A stretch of 64,000 nucleotides of DNA, from positions 124,001-188,000 of the forward strand of contig NZ_JBANFI010000005.1 in assembly GCF_045055655.1 (NCBI RefSeq), in the 5' to 3' direction. The position numbers were made by a program, and so were the translations under genes. The notes beneath the pieces were generated by a model, which made no database searches, was not told where the DNA came from, and saw only the letters and a list, made by a program, of their open reading frames with translations. The stretch is from Marinospirillum alkalitolerans. Its GTDB lineage: Bacteria > Pseudomonadota > Gammaproteobacteria > Pseudomonadales > Halomonadaceae. This document shows positions 58,481-64,000 of this stretch, in pieces (within the stretch, counting starts at the first letter, position 1; each line of letters begins with the position of its first letter).

Positions 58481-59668
58481 TTAAATTAACTCAATCGCTA
58501 CGGCCGTTGCCTCACCACCACCAATACAAAGGCTGGCTATGCCTTTCTTTTTGCCTTCTTGCTCTAGTGCATGCATCAGCGTGACCAGAATCCGTGAGCC
58601 AGTTGAGCCGATAGGGTGGCCTTGTGCACAAGCACCGCCATAGATGTTGGTTTTTTCTTCAGGAATCCCCAAGCCATCTGTCGCCAGCAGCGTCACGACC
58701 GCAAAGGCTTCGTTGATTTCAAAAAGATCAACCTGATCCAGTGACCAGCCTGCTTTATCGAGCACCTTCTCTATGGAGCCAATCGGTGCCAAGGTGAATT
58801 CGCTGGGCTCGCGTGAATGTGTTGCGTGAGCCACAATGCGCGCTTTGGGCTTGAGGCCGCGCTTTAAGGCTTCGGATTCGCGCATCAGCACCAGTGCCGA
58901 GGCACCATCTGAAATCGAGCTGGAGTTGGCTGCGGTGATAGTGCCATCTTTTTTGAACGCAGGGCGTAGGCTGGGGATTTTATCGATTTTGGCTTGATGA
59001 GGCTGCTCATCATCCACCACTGTGACCTCGCCTTGACGCCCTTTGACCACCACGGGCGCGGTTTCGGCTTTCAGCTTGCCTGCTTCGATGGCTTTTTTAG
59101 CGCGCTCCAGAGAGCGGATCGCAAAAGCATCCAGCCCTTCACGGGTATAGCCTTTTTCGTCAGCCACTTCCTGCGCAAAAACACCCATTAACTTGCCGGT
59201 GCGCGCATCTTCTAAACCATCCAGGAACATATGATCCTTGATTTCACCATGACCGAGGCGGTAGCCGCTACGTGCCTTGGTGAGGATATGCGGCGCGTTG
59301 GACATGCTTTCCATGCCGCCGGCAACCATCACTTCGTTGGTGCCAGCTACGAGCAAGTCATGTGCCAGCATCACGGCTTTCATACCCGAGCCGCAAAGCT
59401 TATTGATCGTGGTCGCTCCGGTTGAAACAGGCAATCCGGCCTGCATCATCGCCTGACGCGCTGGACCTTGCTTCACCCCAGCAGGTAAGACGCAGCCCAT
59501 AATGACTTCCTGAACAGCATCAGGCTGGAGTCCTGCGCGCTCAACGGCGGCTTGAATGGCCACGCTGCCCAGCTCGGGGGCGGTCAGGCTCGAAAGTGCG
59601 CCCATCATGCCGCCCATAGGCGTGCGAGCACCAGCAACAATCACGATAGGGTCTTGAGAAGTGTGCAT
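58481..59668 (-). CDS. Acetyl-CoA acetyltransferase (thiolase)
   Basis: 395 residues from ATG 59668 with AAGGAAAG upstream; the frame extends 12 codons further. Biosynthetic-type thiolase with the nucleophilic Cys in NKLCGSGMKAV, the EIDLFEINEAF-like segment VDLFEINEAFAV, GGACAQGHPIGSTGSR with the catalytic His, and the C-terminal CIGGGEATAVA with the second Cys. It would split acetoacetyl-CoA from the leucine pathway, or 2-methylacetoacetyl-CoA from isoleucine. No LiuR site precedes it. An A-rich CCAACAAAAGGAAAG leader is present. Confidence 0.92.
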   Translation of the reverse strand: MHTSQDPIVIVAGARTPMGGMMGALSSLTAPELGSVAIQAAVERAGLQPDAVQEVIMGCVLPAGVKQGPARQAMMQAGLPVSTGATTINKLCGSGMKAVMLAHDLLVAGTNEVMVAGGMESMSNAPHILTKARSGYRLGHGEIKDHMFLDGLEDARTGKLMGVFAQEVADEKGYTREGLDAFAIRSLERAKKAIEAGKLKAETAPVVVKGRQGEVTVVDDEQPHQAKIDKIPSLRPAFKKDGTITAANSSSISDGASALVLMRESEALKRGLKPKARIVAHATHSREPSEFTLAPIGSIEKVLDKAGWSLDQVDLFEINEAFAVVTLLATDGLGIPEEKTNIYGGACAQGHPIGSTGSRILVTLMHALEQEGKKKGIASLCIGGGEATAVAIELI

Positions 59669-59983
59669 AGATCTTTCCTTTTGTTGGTCACATAACAAGG
59701 TCAATGAAGAGGAGACCGATTTTGAATCTCAACGCAGAGCTTGCCTGATCTGGGAGGATCACACTAGAAGGGCGTGTGACTCCAGGGTCAATGAAACCGA
59801 GCGTTTGCTTGGTATTGGCCTGATCTGCAGGCTGTGTTGCGCTTGGTCCTGCGCCAAAAGTGCAAGTTGGCAGCGCAAAAAAAGGCTTGTTCCGCTGCGC
59901 AGCATGGATTAGTCTTGCATAAAACCGAGCGCTTGCTTGTTTTTGCCAAAGTAGCACAGGCTGCTTTTTTTTAAAAGTCAAAC

Positions 59984-59999
59984 TTTACGTTTACGTCAA
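59984..59999. promoter_or_regulatory. LiuR operator of the acyl-CoA ligase cassette
   Basis: TTTACGTTTACGTCAA, followed two bases later by TTATAC (60002-60007), a good -10 hexamer. The ligase start is 37 bases beyond the operator. Confidence 0.85.
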
Positions 60000-60005
60000 G
60001 GTTAT

Positions 60006-60026
60006 ACAAGAAAAACAAACAACACC
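60006..60026 (+). promoter_or_regulatory. A-rich leader motif of the acyl-CoA ligase
   Basis: An A-rich run with AAGAAAAACAAACAAC between the predicted -10 and the GGAGG ribosome binding site, covering most of the short leader. Confidence 0.4.
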
Positions 60027-60036
60027 TGGAGGTCCT

Positions 60037-61701
60037 ATGTCCACTTTAGCCCCCGCTCAGGATTACACTGCCTTTTACCAGCAGTTTCAGCTGAGTGAGA
60101 TTGAATCCCAGCTCTCTGGGCGTTTGGCCACTGGCTTGAATGCCTATGTCGAATGCTGCGCGCGCCATGCAGAGGGATCACGTGCCGAGCAGGCGGCACT
60201 GGTTCATGAAGATACGGCAGGGCAGGTCACACGCTATAGCTATGCTGAACTGGATCAGCTCAGTGGTCGCATCGCCAATCTACTTAAAAGCCAAGGCGTG
60301 CAACCTGGAGATCGTGTGGCGGCGATGCTCTCACGGACACCAGAGCTGCTCGGCCTGATTCTGGCGACTTGGCGTCTTGGTGCGGTGTATCAGCCTTTGT
60401 TTACCGCTTTTGGCTATGAGGCGATCGATTATCGACTCACGCAGGCCAAGACGGTGCTGGTGGTCACTGATACCGTCAACCGCGATAAGTTTGCGCCGAT
60501 CAGCACACTGCCGCGCCTTGTCTTGATCGGCAGCGCAGAAGAGGCGGCCCATTGGGGTGATGCTCATTTTGAGGGCCTGTTGGCTGAGCAATCCAGTGAG
60601 TGCGCACCAGTGATCCTTGATGCTGAGCAGCCCTTCTTGCAAATGTTTACCTCTGGCACGGTTGGAAAATCCAAGGGTGTCGCGGTGCCGCTCAAAGCCT
60701 TGCCTGCTTTTTATATCTACATGCGCTATGCGGTTGATCTACAAGAGGGTGATCTCTTTTGGAACATGGCAGACCCGGGCTGGGCCTATGGTCTTTATTA
60801 TGCGATTACCGGCCCCTTGCTGCTGGGCGCGACCACTCACTTTAATGAGGCGGGCTTTACAGCAGAAAATACGCTGGCCTTCTTACAAAAGCATCAGATT
60901 ACCAATCTGGCTTCTGCACCCACAGCCTATCGGATGATGAAATCCAGCGGTGTACTGGATGGGCAGGCCGATACGCTGGCCTTGCGTGTCGCCAGTTCAG
61001 CCGGTGAGCCTTTGAATACCGAAGTGGTGAACTGGGTTTCTCAGCATTTAGGTTGCCGCGTGATGGATCACTATGGACAAACTGAAACCGGCATGACCTG
61101 CTGTTGCCATCATGCCTTAACCCATGCAACGCCTGTCGGTTCCATGGGGCAGCCCTTGCCTGGCTATCGTTTGGTCATCCTGGATGCTGAGTATCAAGAG
61201 CTGGGAGCAGGGCAGACAGGGCAGCTGGCGGTGGATATGGAGGCTTCACCGGCTTTCTTCTTCCAAGGCTATACCTGGCAAGAGAAGAAGCCCTTCCACG
61301 ACAAGTACTACCTAACAGGGGATGTGGTTGAGCTGCATGCGGATGGCACCTTCTGGTTTGCCGGTCGGGATGACGACATCATCACCACAGCAGGTTATCG
61401 CGTTGGCCCCACCGATGTCGAAAACACCGTACTGGAGCATCCTGCGGTTGCGGAATCGGCTGCCGTTGGCAAGCCGGATGCGCTGCGCGGCTATGTGATC
61501 AAATCCTATGTGGTGCTCAAAGGCGATTATGAGCCGAGCGACGAGCTGGTCAAGGATATCCAGCAACTGGTGCGCGAACGCCTTTCAGCCCATGCCTTCC
61601 CGCGTGAAATCGAGTTTGTTGATGCCCTGCCCAAAACACCGAGCGGCAAGATTCAGCGCTTCCTGTTGCGCAAGCAGGCTGAAGAGGCTGTCGCTTCTTA
61701 A
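60037..61701 (+). CDS. AMP-forming acyl-CoA ligase, LiuR-controlled
   Basis: 554 residues with a strong GGAGG site. Adenylation motifs: P-loop FTSGTVGKSKGVAVP, WAYGLYYAITGPLLLGA, the HYGQTETG motif as DHYGQTETGM, YYLTGDVVELHADGTFWFAGRDDDIITTAGYRVGP and the catalytic Lys in TPSGKIQRFLLR. The layout matches medium- or short-chain acyl-CoA synthetases (ACSM-like). The LiuR palindrome in its promoter points to isovalerate, isobutyrate or 2-methylbutyrate as substrate; this is inference. A transporter and an SDR dehydrogenase follow in the same direction. Confidence 0.88.
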   Translation: MSTLAPAQDYTAFYQQFQLSEIESQLSGRLATGLNAYVECCARHAEGSRAEQAALVHEDTAGQVTRYSYAELDQLSGRIANLLKSQGVQPGDRVAAMLSRTPELLGLILATWRLGAVYQPLFTAFGYEAIDYRLTQAKTVLVVTDTVNRDKFAPISTLPRLVLIGSAEEAAHWGDAHFEGLLAEQSSECAPVILDAEQPFLQMFTSGTVGKSKGVAVPLKALPAFYIYMRYAVDLQEGDLFWNMADPGWAYGLYYAITGPLLLGATTHFNEAGFTAENTLAFLQKHQITNLASAPTAYRMMKSSGVLDGQADTLALRVASSAGEPLNTEVVNWVSQHLGCRVMDHYGQTETGMTCCCHHALTHATPVGSMGQPLPGYRLVILDAEYQELGAGQTGQLAVDMEASPAFFFQGYTWQEKKPFHDKYYLTGDVVELHADGTFWFAGRDDDIITTAGYRVGPTDVENTVLEHPAVAESAAVGKPDALRGYVIKSYVVLKGDYEPSDELVKDIQQLVRERLSAHAFPREIEFVDALPKTPSGKIQRFLLRKQAEEAVAS

Positions 61702-61729
61702 TCGGTATCAGCCCAGTACCAACAAAAAG

Positions 61730-61767
61730 ACCGCGTGGACCGCCTTCGGGTGGTCCTCACCGGGTCC
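61730..61767 (+). other. Stable UUCG hairpin between ligase and permease
   Basis: An 8-bp stem GGACCGCC/GGTGGTCC (61737-61744, 61749-61756, one G-T pair) closes a TTCG tetraloop; flanking GACC and GGGTC can extend it. No T-run follows, so it is not a standard terminator. It may protect the upstream mRNA or set the ratio of ligase to permease. Confidence 0.5.
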
Positions 61768-61800
61768 CTTGACTTTAAAATCCACCTGAGGTCGTGCATC

Positions 61801-63204
61801 GTGTTACAAAAACGAAAATATGGCGAAGAGCACCCCTACTGGCCAGCTGGCCCGTTCAAAATCCGTTTACCCTTTATTCACTACCGTTGGGAGTGGCCAG
61901 AAACCATTCAGGCGCTGGTGATGTTTGTGGTTGCTATGTCGGCCATCCCACTGTTGGAGCAGTATCTGGCACTGCCCTATGAAGTTGCGCTGGCCTATGT
62001 CGTGATTTGTGGGATCGGCTTTATGCTGCCCAATCTGCTGGGTGTACCCTTTGTGCCTGGCTGGATTACCCCAGCCTTACCAGTGGTGTTGCTCTTTATC
62101 GGCCAGTTTGAACCAGGCCCGGATGCGATTCGTGCTTTGGTTGCCTTGCAGCTGGTGGTGACTTTTATTTTTCTCTTTATGGCGGTCACGCGGCTGGGCA
62201 GTACGCTGGTCAACAATATCCCCAACTCATTTAAGGCCGGCATTCTACTGGGCGCGGGTATTGCTGCCATCTCAGGAGAAATCGCAACAGGTGGGCGGCT
62301 GCACACCACGCCTATTTCGCTCACCATTGGTGGGTTAGTGACGGCTTACGTTCTTTTTTCGCTCTCGTTTCGCCAATGGACAGAAGAACACCGCTGGGCC
62401 AAGGTGATTGCAGGTTATGGCATGGTGCCCGGGATTCTGGTCACCATGGCGATTGCTTGGGCCATCGGTGAATATCCACTGCCTGATGTGCGCTGGGGTA
62501 TCGATCTGCCTGATTTTGCCGCGACCTGGGACTATCTGCCAATGACCTTGGGCTTCCCCCCGATGGCAGTGTTTATTGCGGCAGTCCCAACGGCCATCAT
62601 CGCTTATATCATTGCTTTTGGTGACATTATTGTGGGACAGAGTCTGATCAAGCGCGTCGATCACCTGCGCCCAGATGAAAAAATCGAAGTTGATGTGGAC
62701 CGTGTGCACCTGGTGACCGGTATCCGCAACCTGATGCACTCCTTCTTTGCACCCTATCCTGGTTTGGCCGGTCCGCTGTTTACTGGCGTGATGGCAACCA
62801 TTGCTGAGCGTTACCGCTATGGCCGTGGAGCCATGGACAGCATCTATTCAGGTGCAGGGGTATTCTGGATCGTCGGTTTTTTTGCCATGTTCTTGTTGCC
62901 ACTGGTCACCTTCTTTAAGCCCGCTCTACCGATTGCCCTGTCGATCACCCTGTTGATTACCGGCTTTTTATGTATTGCAGTGGCGGTCGAGCAGATCGAT
63001 AACGCCACCTCGATGGGCGTCGCAGGTTTGATGGGTGTTGTGCTGGCGGTGCATGGTGCGGCCTGGGGTTTGGCCGCAGGTTTTGTCCTCTACATGTTGA
63101 TTGAGTTTCGTGGTCGCGGTGCCAAGGCGGTCGAACCTGAAGAGCCGATCCATGTCGAGGATGCGCCAGAAGTCATTGCCGATGCTCGAGCCAAAGAGAG
63201 TTGA
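61801..63204 (+). CDS. NCS2/SLC23-like permease, possible organic acid transporter
   Basis: 467 residues from GTG 61801, with TGAGGT about ten bases before; the frame opens 22 codons earlier but that part lies in the hairpin region. About twelve membrane helices with NCS2-like features: MFVVAMSAIPLLEQYL, GFMLPNLLGVPFVPGWITPALPVVLLF, NSFKAGILLGAGIAAISGE, and a long loop with DIIVGQSLIKRVDHLRPDEKIEVDVDRVHLVTGIRN. A motif like QTxxN/GxxxxTR of true uracil or xanthine permeases is not obvious. Between an acyl-CoA ligase and an SDR, it more likely imports the acid that the ligase activates than a nucleobase; this is inference. Confidence 0.72.
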   Translation: MLQKRKYGEEHPYWPAGPFKIRLPFIHYRWEWPETIQALVMFVVAMSAIPLLEQYLALPYEVALAYVVICGIGFMLPNLLGVPFVPGWITPALPVVLLFIGQFEPGPDAIRALVALQLVVTFIFLFMAVTRLGSTLVNNIPNSFKAGILLGAGIAAISGEIATGGRLHTTPISLTIGGLVTAYVLFSLSFRQWTEEHRWAKVIAGYGMVPGILVTMAIAWAIGEYPLPDVRWGIDLPDFAATWDYLPMTLGFPPMAVFIAAVPTAIIAYIIAFGDIIVGQSLIKRVDHLRPDEKIEVDVDRVHLVTGIRNLMHSFFAPYPGLAGPLFTGVMATIAERYRYGRGAMDSIYSGAGVFWIVGFFAMFLLPLVTFFKPALPIALSITLLITGFLCIAVAVEQIDNATSMGVAGLMGVVLAVHGAAWGLAAGFVLYMLIEFRGRGAKAVEPEEPIHVEDAPEVIADARAKES

Positions 63205-63285
63205 TCGAGCTTGCTATTGAAAATGTGATGGCTGGATACACACCTCCAGCCAGTGAATTGTGAAACTGAACAAAGAGGAAAGACT

Positions 63286-64000
63286 ATGCAAATTGCACAA
63301 GGCAGCTTTGTCATTACCGGTGGCGCTTCAGGTCTGGGCGAGGCAACAGCCCGTTATCTGGTTGCTCAAGGCGCACAGGTTGTGCTGGCGGATTTGAATC
63401 AGGCAGCTGGCGAAGCCTTGGCTGCAGAATTGGGTGATGCCGCGTTGTTTAGTGCGTGCGATGTAACTTCGGCCAGCGATGTACAGCAGGCCGTCGATCT
63501 AGCGCAGAACCACTTTGGCCCACTGCGTGGCGCGATCCATTGTGCTGGTGTGGTGGTTGTGCAGAAGCTGCTAGATCGAGAGCTGAACCCCGCTGATCTT
63601 GATGCCTTTAGTCGTGGCGTACAGATCAATCTGGTTGGCAGCTTTAACGTGATGCGTCTGGCTGCCGCAGCGATGGCGAAGAACAGCGCCTTAGAAGATG
63701 GCGAACGCGGTGTGCTGATCAATACGGCTTCGATCGCGGCCTTTGATGGGCAGGTCGGGCAGGCCAGCTATGCCGCATCCAAAGCTGGTGTGGTGGGTAT
63801 GGCCCTGCCTATTGCACGAGAACTGGCGCGGCATGGGATTCGGGTGATGACCATTGCTCCTGGTGTGTGCGGCACGCCGATGATGAGTGGCATTCCAGAT
63901 GAAGCACGGGCGCAACTCGAAGCCGGCGTGCCCTTTCCCAAGCGCCTTGGCAAGCCAGAAGAGTTTGCCTCTTTAGTCGGCCATATTATTCAAAACACCT
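63286..64000 (+). CDS. SDR 3-hydroxyacyl-CoA dehydrogenase (HSD17B10-like), cut by the right edge
   Basis: The first 238 codons are visible; a few more would complete a protein of about 255 residues. ATG 63286 follows AGAGGA. Short-chain dehydrogenase motifs: VITGGASGLGEATARYL (NAD), the Asp after strand 2 (VLADLN), HCAGVVVV in the NNAG position, NTASIAAFDG with the catalytic Ser, and YAASKAG with catalytic Tyr and Lys. PFPKRLGKPEEFA matches type II 3-hydroxyacyl-CoA dehydrogenase, which oxidises 2-methyl-3-hydroxybutyryl-CoA in isoleucine catabolism. Further isoleucine or fatty acid genes may follow outside the window. Confidence 0.9.
   Translation, partial: MQIAQGSFVITGGASGLGEATARYLVAQGAQVVLADLNQAAGEALAAELGDAALFSACDVTSASDVQQAVDLAQNHFGPLRGAIHCAGVVVVQKLLDRELNPADLDAFSRGVQINLVGSFNVMRLAAAAMAKNSALEDGERGVLINTASIAAFDGQVGQASYAASKAGVVGMALPIARELARHGIRVMTIAPGVCGTPMMSGIPDEARAQLEAGVPFPKRLGKPEEFASLVGHIIQNT

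Larger units (their letters stand above)
59669..60036. other. Divergent intergenic region between the thiolase and the acyl-CoA ligase
   Basis: 368 bases without a convincing gene. The right end holds the LiuR operator and ligase promoter. A 20-base near-repeat, AAACCGAGCGTTTGCTTGGT at 59795-59814 and a copy with two changes at 59922-59941, flanks a GC-rich stretch. Confidence 0.6.

Noticed and set aside
1..64000. Phage, integron, CRISPR or genomic island
   Set aside because: No integrase, transposase, tRNA-linked repeat, spacer array or abrupt change in coding style was seen.

Overview
The window is chromosomal DNA of a gammaproteobacterium. The T2SS gene order, the LiuR-type control of branched-chain amino acid (BCAA) catabolism and the protein similarities fit the Oceanospirillales/Pseudomonadales side of the class. 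This placement is inferred from family resemblance only. The sequence is moderately GC-rich and almost fully coding. I see no tRNA, rRNA, CRISPR array, prophage, integrase or complete insertion sequence.

Region 1 (1-7.0 kb): a DUF1266 protein running in from the left edge, a glutathionyl-hydroquinone reductase (yqjG), the 23S rRNA pseudouridine synthase rluF, and two c-di-GMP proteins (PAS-PAS-GGDEF and PAS-PAS-GSDEF-EAL). A full-length and a short copy of a small dispersed repeat lie here.

Region 2 (7.1-19.9 kb): one long, tightly coupled operon for a type II secretion system, gspC to gspN. Its first gene is unusual: a Tat-exported, predicted lipoprotein with a SoxB-like fold in which nearly all metal-binding motifs are lost. 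It overlaps gspC by 4 bases.

Region 3 (19.9-30.7 kb): a methyltransferase, succinate-semialdehyde dehydrogenase, a short repeat protein (LRV/HEAT-like), a TetR regulator with an RND efflux pair, and upp-uraA for uracil salvage. The intergenic regions hold a cluster of DnaA-box-like sites, three tandem 16-bp repeats, a perfect CRP-type palindrome and several clear terminators.

Region 4 (30.9-64 kb): a large BCAA and short branched acid catabolic island. It holds the regulators LiuR (MerR family), an MmsR-like AraC protein and a LysR protein; a valine operon (isobutyryl-CoA dehydrogenase, enoyl-CoA hydratase, 3-hydroxyisobutyryl-CoA hydrolase, mmsB, propionyl-CoA synthetase-like); a Liv-type ABC importer; brnQ; the leucine operon liuABCDE plus acetoacetyl-CoA synthetase; mmsA; a thiolase; and an acyl-CoA ligase, NCS2-like permease and SDR dehydrogenase cassette cut by the right edge. 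Five copies of a 16-bp palindrome of the TTTACGTTnACGTmAA type lie in front of liuR, the valine operon, the ABC importer, liuA and the acyl-CoA ligase.

Most of these operons also carry an A-rich AACAACAA-type stretch in the leader just before the ribosome binding site. This suggests a second, post-transcriptional layer of control of the Hfq/Crc type. Together the genes would import leucine, valine and isoleucine or their acids, degrade them to acetyl-CoA, acetoacetate and propionyl-CoA, and switch on as one regulon.
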